Positions 33,642 through 42,731 of a DNA stretch of 64,000 nucleotides are shown piece after piece. The stretch spans positions 45,205-109,204 of IMG/VR virus record IMGVR_UViG_3300027754_005987; one strand, 5' to 3'. The notes under the pieces are model-generated. The model saw nothing but the letters and a program-made list of their open reading frames with translations, did not search any database and had not been told where the DNA came from. The position numbers and the translations under genes are program-made. The DNA is from a virus. Positions within the stretch are counted from its first letter, which is position 1. Every line of letters starts with the position of its first letter.

Positions 33642-34725
33642 TATGAATTGTTTTAGTTTTTTTTATTGCTGACGCTATTATTTGGTGCATGTCATAGTAT
33701 TTATATTCTGCTAATCTACCACCAAAGTAAATATTTTTTAATTGTTTAGTTTCTTCGTTGTAATTGGAATATCTTTGATTATTTATTTCATCATTAACTG
33801 GGTAATATGGTTCAGTAACATTTGCTTTATATTCTGTAGGATATTCAAAAGTTACCCAAGTAACGTCAGATTCTATTTTTTCAAAATGTTTATGTTCTAC
33901 AACTCTTGTAAATGGTGTTTCAATATCAGTATAATTCATCATTGCTGTACCTTGATAGTCATCACACATTATTTTTTTATGTTCAAAATTAGTTGTTTTA
34001 TATTCTAATTCACCATATTTGTAATTAAAAAATTTATCAATAGGTCCAGTGTAAATTAAATTATCATATTCTGGTAACTCATCTTTGAAATAGTTAGTAT
34101 TAAGTCTAACTTCAATATCAATTAATAACTTTTCAAATATTTGTGTGTAACCCCCAATAGGTATTCCTTGGTATTTATCATTAAAATAGTTATTATCATA
34201 TGTAAAACGAACAGGTAATCTTTTTATTATTTCTTTTGGTAAATATTTAGGTTCTTTTTTCCATTGTTTTGATGTGTAACCCTTAATTAATTTCTCGTAT
34301 ATGTCAGTACCAACTAATTTTATGGCTTGTTCCTCTAAATTTTTTGGTTCTTTAATGTGGTCACTTTGAACTTTAATTATTTTTTTTGCTTCCTCTGGGT
34401 GTGTAACATTCCATAATTTTGAAAATGTCCACATATTAAATGGTAATGAATAAATCTCATCTTTATAATTAGCAACAGGCCTTAACGTAAAATCATTAAA
34501 AGAGACAAATTGATTAGTCCATTTCCAAACCTCTTCATCAGAAGTATGAAAAATATGTGGACCATATTCGTGTATGTTAATACCATCTTTATTTGATGTG
34601 TAGCAATTACCACCAATATGTTTTCTACTTTCAATCACACATATTTTATAACCAAGTTTATTCAATTCATAAGCGCATATTGAACCAAATAACCCAGAAC
34701 CAACTATTAAAAAATCATATTTCAT
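33610..34725 (-). CDS. glf: UDP-galactopyranose mutase
   Basis: 371 residues, full length for the family. FAD-binding FLIVGSGLFGSICAYEL at 5-21, GGNCYTSNKDG near 39, EYGPHIFHTSDEEVW near 53-67, PVRFTYDNNYFNDKYQGIP near 166-185 and a C-terminal GRLAEYKYYDMHQIIASA. It converts UDP-galactopyranose to UDP-galactofuranose, so the phage can supply Galf for a glycan independently of the host. It lies among glycosyltransferases, one of which is probably a galactofuranosyltransferase. Confidence 0.95.
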   Translation of the reverse strand: MKYDFLIVGSGLFGSICAYELNKLGYKICVIESRKHIGGNCYTSNKDGINIHEYGPHIFHTSDEEVWKWTNQFVSFNDFTLRPVANYKDEIYSLPFNMWTFSKLWNVTHPEEAKKIIKVQSDHIKEPKNLEEQAIKLVGTDIYEKLIKGYTSKQWKKEPKYLPKEIIKRLPVRFTYDNNYFNDKYQGIPIGGYTQIFEKLLIDIEVRLNTNYFKDELPEYDNLIYTGPIDKFFNYKYGELEYKTTNFEHKKIMCDDYQGTAMMNYTDIETPFTRVVEHKHFEKIESDVTWVTFEYPTEYKANVTEPYYPVNDEINNQRYSNYNEETKQLKNIYFGGRLAEYKYYDMHQIIASAIKKTKTIHNEKNNSNTSR

Positions 34726-35665
34726 CTCTAAATATTATTTTTTTTATTTGTTCTAATTTTTTAAATTTATCTTTATACATACTTCCAGATTTAAAATGAA
34801 ATATAGGAGATTTTTCAATCGGTTCACCTAAAACTTGTATAAAATCACTATCTACTGGATTGTCAAAATCAAAAGGGTCTATATACAATTCTTTTATTTT
34901 GATTATTTTTTCTAATACATAATTTTCATAATTAGTGTTATTTTCTTCATATGGAAAACTTTTAACACCCATTTGAATACCTTCATTTATTTTTCTATTT
35001 TCATGGTTTAAGTTTGTAGTAAATCCAATACCCCCATTTAACCCTGAATATAAAACATCACCAATTAATTTATGGTGTGTCCACATTTCAAAATAACCAA
35101 CATCATTAATGTCAATATTTTGTATAAATTTATATGTTTGACCACCAACATCTGATATACCACGAATAAAATCCCAATCAAAATATTGTCTTAAATTTTT
35201 TTCATTTATATATTCATTATCGAATAATAAAATACCATCCCACATATAGAAATAACGAAAAGTACCATCATGTACTACATGAAATGGTGTATCTCTATAT
35301 TGTGGGTTAAAATATATTTTTTTATCAGACATTAATTTTTTATAATTTAATTTATTAATAAAAAACATGTCTGAATGTATTAACATTAAATAATCAGTAC
35401 TTTTACTTTGAATAGTTTCTCTATACCAAGCATATTGTTCAACAACATATTGAGGAAATGCAGTTCTTACACCATCATATTGTATAATTTCTATGTTATT
35501 ATTAACACAAATTGTTTTAATTTCATCAGCATGTGCATTTGAAGCGTTTATTACTATAAAATCAGTATTCCCATCATCCATGTGTTTTTTAAATGAATCT
35601 ATTTGTAATTGCAGATATTCTGGATTTTTATCTGGAAATGTATAAATTTTTAATCTTTTTTCCAT
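34715..35665 (-). CDS. Glycosyltransferase-like protein
   Basis: 316 residues. N-terminal LKIYTFPDKNPEYLQLQID, then TDFIVINASNAHADEI and the likely metal motif LMLIHSDMFFIN near 100-111 (HSD in the place of DxD). The middle contains MWDGILLFDN and GISDVGGQTYKF. This looks like a GT-A protein of a family I cannot name. Its start lies eight bases after the upstream stop, and its end overlaps glf by 11 bases. Confidence 0.6.
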   Translation of the reverse strand: MEKRLKIYTFPDKNPEYLQLQIDSFKKHMDDGNTDFIVINASNAHADEIKTICVNNNIEIIQYDGVRTAFPQYVVEQYAWYRETIQSKSTDYLMLIHSDMFFINKLNYKKLMSDKKIYFNPQYRDTPFHVVHDGTFRYFYMWDGILLFDNEYINEKNLRQYFDWDFIRGISDVGGQTYKFIQNIDINDVGYFEMWTHHKLIGDVLYSGLNGGIGFTTNLNHENRKINEGIQMGVKSFPYEENNTNYENYVLEKIIKIKELYIDPFDFDNPVDSDFIQVLGEPIEKSPIFHFKSGSMYKDKFKKLEQIKKIIFRDEI

Positions 35666-35673
35666 ATTTTTTT

Positions 35674-36360
35674 TTATTTTTTAGTTTTATAATTTGGGTT
35701 GAAGATGTAGCACTCTAATCGTTCAATTAACCATGGTGCTATTTCGTTTTCTTCTAATAAATTAACAATTTCACGATAAAAATCTACTGACCTTAGATGA
35801 ATATGTTCTTTGCTGGCACCAAAATGACCACCAGGCATAAATTCATAAATATTTGGTCTAGGACCATCAAATAATATATCCCAGTATGCATCAACATTTA
35901 TCTTTGGGTTATGGTCGTGTGGCATACCATTGCTATAACAAGCGATTATTTTACCGTTACCATGATGTTGTGATGGATACATTGTATGCATCATACCACC
36001 TTTTTCTGACGGTATTGTTATTGTGTTAAAATGATAACCGTAATAACCACCAATATTTAATGCTGCACGATTTTTAAAAGTTTCAACATCACTATTTACC
36101 ACGTAAATTAAATCTTCCCAATGGTCAAATGGATAATCTTGAACAAAAAATGTAAAATCAGATAGATTATTATAGTTTTTATAAATGTGATTAAAAAATG
36201 TATGAACACACCTACCAAAATTAGGTTCAATTAATATTTCATCTTCACCCAACGGTAAAATATTACCTTTACGATATATCGTTTTTTTTATATCTTTATT
36301 TAAATCAGATAACCAATTAATTGGTTTATCATAGGCTGCAATAACGATTTCTTTACACAT
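35674..36360 (-). CDS. DUF3431-like protein of the glycan island
   Basis: 228 residues. IVIAAYDKPINWLSDL at 5-20, EPNFGRCVHTFFNHIYKNY at 45-63 and FTFFVQDYPFDHWEDL near 69-84 match the DUF3431 pattern I remember (a GT-like family with N-G-R-E-x-H-T and VFLQG.PFDH motifs). These proteins accompany glycosyltransferases, but the activity is not established. An FGASKEHIHLRS motif follows. It begins 58 bases from the next gene upstream. Confidence 0.65.
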   Translation of the reverse strand: MCKEIVIAAYDKPINWLSDLNKDIKKTIYRKGNILPLGEDEILIEPNFGRCVHTFFNHIYKNYNNLSDFTFFVQDYPFDHWEDLIYVVNSDVETFKNRAALNIGGYYGYHFNTITIPSEKGGMMHTMYPSQHHGNGKIIACYSNGMPHDHNPKINVDAYWDILFDGPRPNIYEFMPGGHFGASKEHIHLRSVDFYREIVNLLEENEIAPWLIERLECYIFNPNYKTKK

Positions 36361-36418
36361 ATTAATTTTATATTTATTATAACTTATAATTTAATAAAAT
36401 AAGTTAAAAAGTAAACTA

Positions 36419-37180
36419 TTAACCATGTTTATAATAAAGATTTTTATCTTTATATATTAATCTAAATAAATTATTTTTAGCTAAATATTCAGATAATCTA
36501 GCCTCAAACGCATTTGTACCACCATATGGTGGCCCATTGTAAAAACCCATTTTAGGGCAATTGTAATCAATATTTTTTAATTTATCAACATGTCCAATAA
36601 AAATTTGGTCACTAAAAACAGGACTACACCAAAAATCAGTTAAAGCATAATTATTTGAGTAATTTGATGCGTTAATTTGTTCCCATTCGCCAACACATGT
36701 AACATTATTTGGTATCCCGTTTGGGACACCAAAAGTTTCCCAGTGTTTATCCCATGATATAGTTGTTACTGGGTAAAAATTATCATCATTTAAAATATTA
36801 ATAGATTTTTCAAAATAATCATCATTAATATTTATTTCATGACAACAATCACTACTAACATTAAAAATAAATGGTGTTTTAATATTTAAAATAGCAACAA
36901 AATATGGTATTGAATACCAATAACCAGTTGAATTTTTGTCCATATTTAATTTAAAAAAATCTAATGATTTCTTATCATGGTCATCAACAAAAATAATATC
37001 AAAATCATTGTTGATTTTTAACTGGTTAGTTAATTCATTAAATAAATCAAAAGATGTTAAATTATTTATGATTAACATCTTTTTTGTTACATATTTGTTT
37101 TTAAATTTAAAAAACCATGAATCTTGATTTAAAATTTCAGTGAAGTTACCTTCATATAAAATAGTGGTAAGTGTAATCAT
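36419..37180 (-). CDS. Probable glycosyltransferase, unknown family
   Basis: 253 residues. ITLTTILYEGNFTEIL at the N-terminus, KKMLIINNLTSFDLF near 33 and DIIFVDDHDKKSLDF near 60 look like GT-A strands; FIFNVSSDCCHEININD near 105 may be the metal site (SSDCC). C-terminal region has PPYGGTNAFEARLSEYL. Family not recognised. It lies six bases from the DUF5672-like gene upstream. Confidence 0.55.
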   Translation of the reverse strand: MITLTTILYEGNFTEILNQDSWFFKFKNKYVTKKMLIINNLTSFDLFNELTNQLKINNDFDIIFVDDHDKKSLDFFKLNMDKNSTGYWYSIPYFVAILNIKTPFIFNVSSDCCHEININDDYFEKSINILNDDNFYPVTTISWDKHWETFGVPNGIPNNVTCVGEWEQINASNYSNNYALTDFWCSPVFSDQIFIGHVDKLKNIDYNCPKMGFYNGPPYGGTNAFEARLSEYLAKNNLFRLIYKDKNLYYKHG

Positions 37181-37185
37181 ATTAT

Positions 37186-37839
37186 TTATATTAATGAATT
37201 ATATTTATTATGTTTACCATGAAAACCAAACGGTATGATATTATAATTTTCAGGTATTGTATTTTCAATAGAAAATTCAGCCGCAATGTTTATTGGTGCG
37301 TAAACACAACTATGTTCTTCAAATATATGTTTATTGTGAACAGCAAAAAACCCATCTTCATTATAATACCCAAAATACGGTTTCCATTCTAAGTTTAATT
37401 TTGTTGGTAATTCCAATAATTTTTTACTTCTTAAACTAAACCCACCATTACCAACTCTACATAAATTACCAAATGGGTCTCTATATGATATATTATCAGT
37501 TATTGTTGGGGTTGGGAATGGTGCTCCAATATAATCATATTTTAAAAATATATCATTCCATTTATCTGGATTCACAATAAAGCCATCATCTTGTATGATT
37601 AAAACAAAGTCAGTATTTATATATTTGTGTAATTCATAAACTATAAATCTACTATAATTTATATAATCTAATGATTCTATTTTAACAACATCAATATCAT
37701 CACAAATAACATCCACATCAGTAAATAATTTAATTTCATTAAATGAAATACCACGCATTGAGTATCTCAATGCTTTTATTGTTCTTTCAACATTTACAGA
37801 TGTTACTGATACTAATGTAACATTATCAAGCTTTACCAT
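37186..37839 (-). CDS. DUF5672-like glycosyltransferase
   Basis: 217 residues. ALRYSMRGISFNEIKLFTD near 24-42, NTDFVLIIQDDGFIVNPDKW near 75-94, YDYIGAPFP near 103 and VGNGGFSLRSKKLLEL near 127-142 match the DUF5672 family, a GT-A-like group often found in capsule loci. The QDDG motif is the probable metal site. Its start overlaps the end of the GT2 gene by 14 bases. Confidence 0.75.
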   Translation of the reverse strand: MVKLDNVTLVSVTSVNVERTIKALRYSMRGISFNEIKLFTDVDVICDDIDVVKIESLDYINYSRFIVYELHKYINTDFVLIIQDDGFIVNPDKWNDIFLKYDYIGAPFPTPTITDNISYRDPFGNLCRVGNGGFSLRSKKLLELPTKLNLEWKPYFGYYNEDGFFAVHNKHIFEEHSCVYAPINIAAEFSIENTIPENYNIIPFGFHGKHNKYNSLI

Positions 37840-38530
37840 ATTTACTCATTAAAATATTTGATTCATTATCTTTAACACTTTGAGGTGTTTTATCAGTCAA
37901 ACCATTACCATGTGTTCTATTTACAACTGTTATTTCATTAATTATTGTTGGTTTACCATGCTTTAAAAATAACCTGTAATAATATTCACAATCAACAAAC
38001 CAATTTAAAGTTTCATCAAAATAAATCAAATCTTCGTTTTTAATTGTTAAATTACTAGGATTACCTAAAGTATTATTTCCACTCCATATATTTTCACTTA
38101 ATTTTGGATGATACAATCTGTAAAAAGTAAAACCATCATTACTATGATAAAAAGTAGTTATTAACCATTTAATATTTGGGTTATCGTTAAGTATCTCATA
38201 TTGTGACAATAAAGAGTTTTCATCATATAAGAAATCATCTTGAAATAAAACTTTAATCCATTTACCTTTACAGTTTTTAATAGCATTGTTTAAATTTGGT
38301 GAAATAAAACCCCTACCTTTATCATTACTATAATATTTAATATTTAATTTATCAACCCATTCATTATATACATTTTTAATTGTATTATCTAAACTATGGT
38401 CCGATAAAATAACTTCAAAATCTTTAAAATTTTGTTGTTGTAATATATTAAAATTATGTTGTAAGAATTCAACACCCTTTCCTTCATAACCATAAGCTGG
38501 TATCGCAATCGAAAAAAACGGATTTGTCAT
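37826..38530 (-). CDS. Family 2-type glycosyltransferase
   Basis: 234 residues, typical GT2: FFSIAIPAYGYEGKGVEFL at 5-23, FKDFEVILSDHSLDN near 35-49, GRGFISPNLNNAIKNCKGKW near 73-92 and the metal motif VLFQDDFLYDENSL near 94-107. A C-terminal NWFVDCEYYYRLFLKHG matches the ED/DxxY acceptor-side helix. Cytoplasmic, inverting enzyme by family. It is one base from the SDR gene upstream. Confidence 0.85.
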   Translation of the reverse strand: MTNPFFSIAIPAYGYEGKGVEFLQHNFNILQQQNFKDFEVILSDHSLDNTIKNVYNEWVDKLNIKYYSNDKGRGFISPNLNNAIKNCKGKWIKVLFQDDFLYDENSLLSQYEILNDNPNIKWLITTFYHSNDGFTFYRLYHPKLSENIWSGNNTLGNPSNLTIKNEDLIYFDETLNWFVDCEYYYRLFLKHGKPTIINEITVVNRTHGNGLTDKTPQSVKDNESNILMSKYGKA

Positions 38531-38531
38531 A

Positions 38532-39215
38532 TTATATAACAGTTTTCATTTTGGATATGTTCATTGATTGGTTTTTTGGAACATGTTCAGGTGTAAATGT
38601 TTTATTAACTGATTTAGTTCTAGAAGCCATCTCATACATCGTTTTAGTTTCAGTACCAACATTATATAAACCATTTGCATTAGCATTAATTAATTTAATT
38701 ATTAAATCTGAAATGATATTTACATAATCAAAATTACCTATCTGGTCAATCCATGCGCCATCGTATGGGAATGGTGTTGGTTTATGTGTGCATCTAACGA
38801 TTAGATAATCATTAGCTTGTAACTGAACCAACCCATCCCCTAACAATTTTGTATAACCATACCAATTATTACAATGCACTGGCACATCTTCTTCTGAAGC
38901 ATTATTTACTGAACTAGTGTATAAATAATCAGTAGATATATGTACTAACTTAATCGATTTTTCATTACAATAATCGATTAATTTAGACACAAAAGCATAA
39001 TTTATATCCCAATGACTTTGTTTATCTTTAGAATAGGTATCAGTATTTGCAATACAATTAACAATAATATCAGGGGTGTGTTTAAATAAAAAGGTTTCTA
39101 TTTTATTTGTGTCTAACCCATCTTTTTTTCTGGACATATAATTCCAACCAGTCTGTTTTATTATTTCACCACCTAACAATCCATCACCTAATACCAGAAC
39201 ATTTAATTTGTCCAT
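38532..39215 (-). CDS. RmlD-like sugar-nucleotide reductase (SDR)
   Basis: 227 residues. Rossmann start VLVLGDGLLGGEII at 6-19, PDIIVNCIANTDTYSKDK near 49-66, LVHISTDYLYTSS near 92-104 and the catalytic YGYTK near 120 (Tyr-x3-Lys). RmlD enzymes reduce dTDP-4-keto sugars; others act as 4-reductases on CDP-4-keto-3,6-dideoxyhexose. Its start overlaps the E1-type dehydrase gene by 13 bases, so the two may act in sequence, dehydrase then reductase. It is shorter than RmlD (about 290 residues) at the C-terminal substrate domain. Confidence 0.75.
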   Translation of the reverse strand: MDKLNVLVLGDGLLGGEIIKQTGWNYMSRKKDGLDTNKIETFLFKHTPDIIVNCIANTDTYSKDKQSHWDINYAFVSKLIDYCNEKSIKLVHISTDYLYTSSVNNASEEDVPVHCNNWYGYTKLLGDGLVQLQANDYLIVRCTHKPTPFPYDGAWIDQIGNFDYVNIISDLIIKLINANANGLYNVGTETKTMYEMASRTKSVNKTFTPEHVPKNQSMNISKMKTVI

Positions 39216-40504
39216 TTTTCAGCAAAAATATTTTCAACGTAATTAAACACTTGTTCGTCATAATGTGGTGCAGCACCTAAGAAAAATACCTTATCTAACA
39301 CGGTGTTTGCTTTTGGATATTTATTAAAATCATCTAACTGTTTATATCCTGGATGTAGTAAAATAGAACCAGCGAAGTAGTTCCTAGTTTGTATATTATT
39401 TTCTTCTAAAAAAGAAACTAACTTATTTTTCAAAATTTTATCCTCACAAATAAACGGAGTACCAAACCAACAAGTATCAGATTTTCCATGGGTATGAACA
39501 CCACTTAACCCTTTAACGTGTTTTAATAAGATAGATTCAATAGTTGATTTGCTATGTTTTCTTTTTCTGTCAATTTCTTCAAATTTTTTCAACTGAACTA
39601 ATCCAATTGAACCCTGCAAATCCATAGGTTTAAGGTTATAACCCATATTCGTGAAAACATATTTATGGTCAATAATACCATCATATGAATCTAACCATTT
39701 ATCAAAACGATTTCCACAAGTACCACAAGATAACAAGTTAGCCGAACCAACACAAAAACAATCTCTACCCCACCAAGAAAAACTAGTAAATAATTTTTTA
39801 AGGTCAGCAATATTTGTACAACAAATACCACCCTCACCAGTTGATATGTGATGAGCAGGATAAAATGATGAAGACCAAGCAACGTAATAATCACTTAAAG
39901 GTTTCCCATCCCATTTAGAACCAAGACTGTCACAACTATCACCAACTAGTTTAATATCGTGTTTTTCACATAACGCTGTTAAAAAATCCATATCAGGCGC
40001 ATTACCTAATACAGGAGAAACAAATATAGCTTTTGTTTTAGATGTGATTTTTTCTTCTATTTTATGAATATCAAAATTAAGTGTGTCATATTCAATATCA
40101 ACAAATACTGGTACTAGATTATTCTGTACTAGGGTTGATATTGTAGTAGGGAAACCAACTGGTGATACAATAACTTCATCACCATCTTCCCAACCAAAAT
40201 ATTTTTTTAACGCAGCAATCAAAACTAAATTAGCAGAGCTACCAGAATTAACCATTTGTGCGTATTTAACGCCAAACATTTTAGCAAAAGCATTTTCAAA
40301 TTTATAAACATTTTCACCAGCAACAACCCATTTACCAGTAATAAATGTTGTTATTGCAGCCATAATTTCTTCTTCATCCCAATAAGGACCAGAATATAAT
40401 ACTTGTGATTTTCCTGGCACAAATGCTTGGTTATACAAATATTTAGGTTTATTTTCTTTAAGGTATTCAGTAAGATTACTTAATATTCCATCAATTTCTT
40501 TCAT
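39203..40504 (-). CDS. E1-type CDP-4-keto-6-deoxyhexose 3-dehydrase (RfbH/DdhC-like)
   Basis: 433 residues, full length for the family. It belongs to the DegT fold, with MVNSGSSANLVLIAALK near 84 and SSSFYPAHHISTGEGG at 211-226. The Lys that binds PLP in aminotransferases is His here (H218), as in E1/RfbH enzymes. Cysteines C191, C249, C251 and C260 (or C263) follow the known E1 [2Fe-2S] ligand spacing C-X57-C-X1-C-X7-C almost exactly (the last gap is 8 or 11). The reaction is PMP-dependent C3 deoxygenation on the way to 3,6-dideoxyhexoses such as abequose, paratose or tyvelose. CDP-glucose, its 4,6-dehydratase and the E3 reductase are not in the window and would be host-supplied. A host-type promoter lies just upstream. 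Confidence 0.88.
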   Translation of the reverse strand: MKEIDGILSNLTEYLKENKPKYLYNQAFVPGKSQVLYSGPYWDEEEIMAAITTFITGKWVVAGENVYKFENAFAKMFGVKYAQMVNSGSSANLVLIAALKKYFGWEDGDEVIVSPVGFPTTISTLVQNNLVPVFVDIEYDTLNFDIHKIEEKITSKTKAIFVSPVLGNAPDMDFLTALCEKHDIKLVGDSCDSLGSKWDGKPLSDYYVAWSSSFYPAHHISTGEGGICCTNIADLKKLFTSFSWWGRDCFCVGSANLLSCGTCGNRFDKWLDSYDGIIDHKYVFTNMGYNLKPMDLQGSIGLVQLKKFEEIDRKRKHSKSTIESILLKHVKGLSGVHTHGKSDTCWFGTPFICEDKILKNKLVSFLEENNIQTRNYFAGSILLHPGYKQLDDFNKYPKANTVLDKVFFLGAAPHYDEQVFNYVENIFAEKWTN

Positions 40505-40521
40505 GTGTAAATAATTTTAAA

Positions 40522-40552
40522 CAAATATACTATTTTTTAATTTAAAAAACAA
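40522..40552 (-). promoter_or_regulatory. Host-type promoter TTG-N20-TATATTTG
   Basis: On the minus strand TTG (40552-40550) and TATATTTG (40529-40522) are 20 bases apart, giving a leader of about a dozen bases to the ATG at 40504. It gives the dehydrase-to-29.8-kb part of the glycan island its own start. Confidence 0.8.
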
Positions 40553-40559
40553 TAGTTAA

Positions 40560-41324
40560 TTATATTTTTAACCAATTTTCAGGTATAACGTCTTGAGTGT
40601 CTTTATACCCAGCAGGTCCAAACCATTCTTCAGGTCCAATAACTTTTTTATTATCAGAAAAATTTAAATAAGCACCCCACCAACTAAAACTACTATTAGC
40701 TATTATATTATTATCACTTTTAACCATTAATATTAAATCATCAATTTCAGATTTAAAAGGTGAATACACAATATTATCCCCCTTAAAATTATCTTTAACC
40801 CAATTTATATCATCTGATATAAAGATAAAAATAGAATCACCAATAATATCCATAGCTTTTTTATAATATTCAATAGAACAAGGTTTATGGAAATTAGCGT
40901 TATTAATATAATCACCTCGCCTTACGTGAACTGAAGTAATTGGTAATGAATATTGTTTTAAATATTCATCAATAAATTCATTATTTAATTCATCAATAAA
41001 TAAATTTATCACTTCATTTTTATAGTCAATAAAATATTTTTCACTTTGAAACGACCCATTCAATAACATATCATTAACATAAGGTAGTTCATTATAAGAA
41101 AAACTAGGTTCATTATAAACACCAACATAATTATATTGGCTAACAATATTAATTTTTTTAAATATATTATCCCTATATTTGTTTGAAGTGTGTCCTTGTT
41201 GTGGTGTAAAGCACTGATTAAAATCAAACCCACTGATATCATTATTTCTTAACGCCAACGCATGTGCTGCCGCTATTTGAAACATTTGATTACCTAGACC
41301 ACCTTGTAATCTACAACTAACCAT
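40560..41324 (-). CDS. Family 11-type alpha-1,2-fucosyltransferase-like enzyme
   Basis: 254 residues with canonical GT11 motifs: QGGLGNQMFQIAAAHALAL at 7-25, SVHVRRGDYIN near 131-141 and IIANSSFSWWGAYLN near 205-219. HVRRGDY is the GDP-fucose motif. The second GT11 gene at 31411 is more diverged. Its start overlaps the upstream GT2 stop by one base. Substrate is probably a fucose-like GDP-sugar of host origin, since no GDP-fucose synthesis genes are seen here. Confidence 0.88.
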   Translation of the reverse strand: MVSCRLQGGLGNQMFQIAAAHALALRNNDISGFDFNQCFTPQQGHTSNKYRDNIFKKINIVSQYNYVGVYNEPSFSYNELPYVNDMLLNGSFQSEKYFIDYKNEVINLFIDELNNEFIDEYLKQYSLPITSVHVRRGDYINNANFHKPCSIEYYKKAMDIIGDSIFIFISDDINWVKDNFKGDNIVYSPFKSEIDDLILMVKSDNNIIANSSFSWWGAYLNFSDNKKVIGPEEWFGPAGYKDTQDVIPENWLKI

Positions 41325-42046
41325 TATCTAATTAATTTTTTATAAGGTGTTTTATTTCGTATTCTTACTGCATGGTTAGTAACCATAGACATATCTACTT
41401 TATGCTCATTTATTGGATTTTCAGCATTATAAACATAATTAACTTCAGTCATAAACCTATAATGTTCATCACCAGACATTTCTAACATAGGATACATAAA
41501 ACATAAATCACCACTCCATTGCCAGTAATCGCCATTCTCATCTTTTAAATCTTCTTCTTTTATATTTCGCCATAGGAAAGCCCTCCACGTTCTAATATGT
41601 GAAGCAGTAAAATTAACAGCTCTTAAATTATCAAAATTTGTTTGTTTTGACGAAAAACCTATTGCACCACCATGGTATCTGAAACTACCATTGGCAATCC
41701 AAACATTATCATCACTATATAAATCATTTATTCTTTTGAATACGTTTGAATCAGGTAAATAATCGTCACCATCAACTTCTATTAAAATTTCATTGTCTAG
41801 TATGTTTGAGTTATATCTTATAACTTTATCAAAATTACCAGCTTGGTATAGTTTTTTTTCGTTGTCATCTATCAAAATAAATCTATCGTCACCTTTAATC
41901 ATTTCTTTAACTAAAGAAACAGAATTATCTGTTGATAAATCATGTGTTATATAACAAGTAAAATCTTTAAATGTTTGACCCATTATTGAACCTAGGCATC
42001 TTTCAATATAATTTTCAGCATTATAAAATCCAGTTAAAATTACCAT
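41324..42046 (-). CDS. Family 2-type glycosyltransferase
   Basis: 240 residues. VILTGFYNAENYIERCLGS at 2-20, FKDFTCYITHDLSTDNSVS near 25-43 and the DxD motif EILIEVDGDDYLPD near 85-98 are standard GT2. The C-terminal part has WAFLWRNIKEEDL. It overlaps the next gene by one base and lies one base from the SDR gene upstream. Acceptor not predictable. Confidence 0.86.
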   Translation of the reverse strand: MVILTGFYNAENYIERCLGSIMGQTFKDFTCYITHDLSTDNSVSLVKEMIKGDDRFILIDDNEKKLYQAGNFDKVIRYNSNILDNEILIEVDGDDYLPDSNVFKRINDLYSDDNVWIANGSFRYHGGAIGFSSKQTNFDNLRAVNFTASHIRTWRAFLWRNIKEEDLKDENGDYWQWSGDLCFMYPMLEMSGDEHYRFMTEVNYVYNAENPINEHKVDMSMVTNHAVRIRNKTPYKKLIR

Positions 42047-42047
42047 A

Positions 42048-42731
42048 TTAATTATTTATATATTTTTTTATTATTTTATTTGTATACCCATTAGTTTTAA
42101 TATCTAAATTAGATATACTTTCATCAACTATTTCACTATTTTTAACGAGCCAATTATTATCGTTTTCATTAACAACAATCTTTATCGTTGATTCTTTATT
42201 TAAATGATTCGATATAATAGTAACCAAATCAAAAACACTTATTTTTTCAACATCAGATATGTTAATAACACTAGAATTAACTTTATCTTTGCAATAATTT
42301 ACTATATTGATTAAATCATCTATATCTAATAATGCTCGTTTAACGTTTTCAAATATAGTTATTTCATCATCTTTTAATATTGCGTTTTTTAAAAAATTAA
42401 CCAAATTGTTTTTATTACCATTTCTACCAATAATTTGTGGTACTCTAAAAATAATATAATTATTTGATTTATCTTTAATTATATTCTCAATTTCAAGTTT
42501 ATGGTTGTAATAATCATTATTTGATATGTCAGCTAATATACTGCTAAAATATATGAATTTTAATTCTTTGTTTTCAACTAATGTTTTTAAAACTAATTCT
42601 TTTTCTCTATTAAACTCATTTTGATTAGTTTGTTTTGAGTCTGAAACACCAGAAGCAAAGATAATAAAATCATCATAATTAATATCAGAATCTATAAATA
42701 CAGACGCTAATAAACCATTACCTATAATCAT
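42048..42731 (-). CDS. NAD-dependent epimerase/reductase-like SDR
   Basis: 227 residues. Short Rossmann loop MIIGNGLLASVF at 1-12, KFIYFSSILADISNN near 58-72 and the catalytic-type YYNHK near 74-78 (Tyr-x3-Lys), then IIFRVPQIIGRNGNKNNLV. This is a compact extended-SDR sugar-nucleotide enzyme; the substrate cannot be read. It is the second SDR of the island, besides the RmlD-like one at 38532. Confidence 0.75.
   Translation of the reverse strand: MIIGNGLLASVFIDSDINYDDFIIFASGVSDSKQTNQNEFNREKELVLKTLVENKELKFIYFSSILADISNNDYYNHKLEIENIIKDKSNNYIIFRVPQIIGRNGNKNNLVNFLKNAILKDDEITIFENVKRALLDIDDLINIVNYCKDKVNSSVINISDVEKISVFDLVTIISNHLNKESTIKIVVNENDNNWLVKNSEIVDESISNLDIKTNGYTNKIIKKYINN

Noticed and set aside
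37150-37195. Exact T4-type TATAAATA on the coding strand near 37183
   Set aside because: It is isolated within the glycan operon, and other late-type units use TATTTATA on the coding strand.
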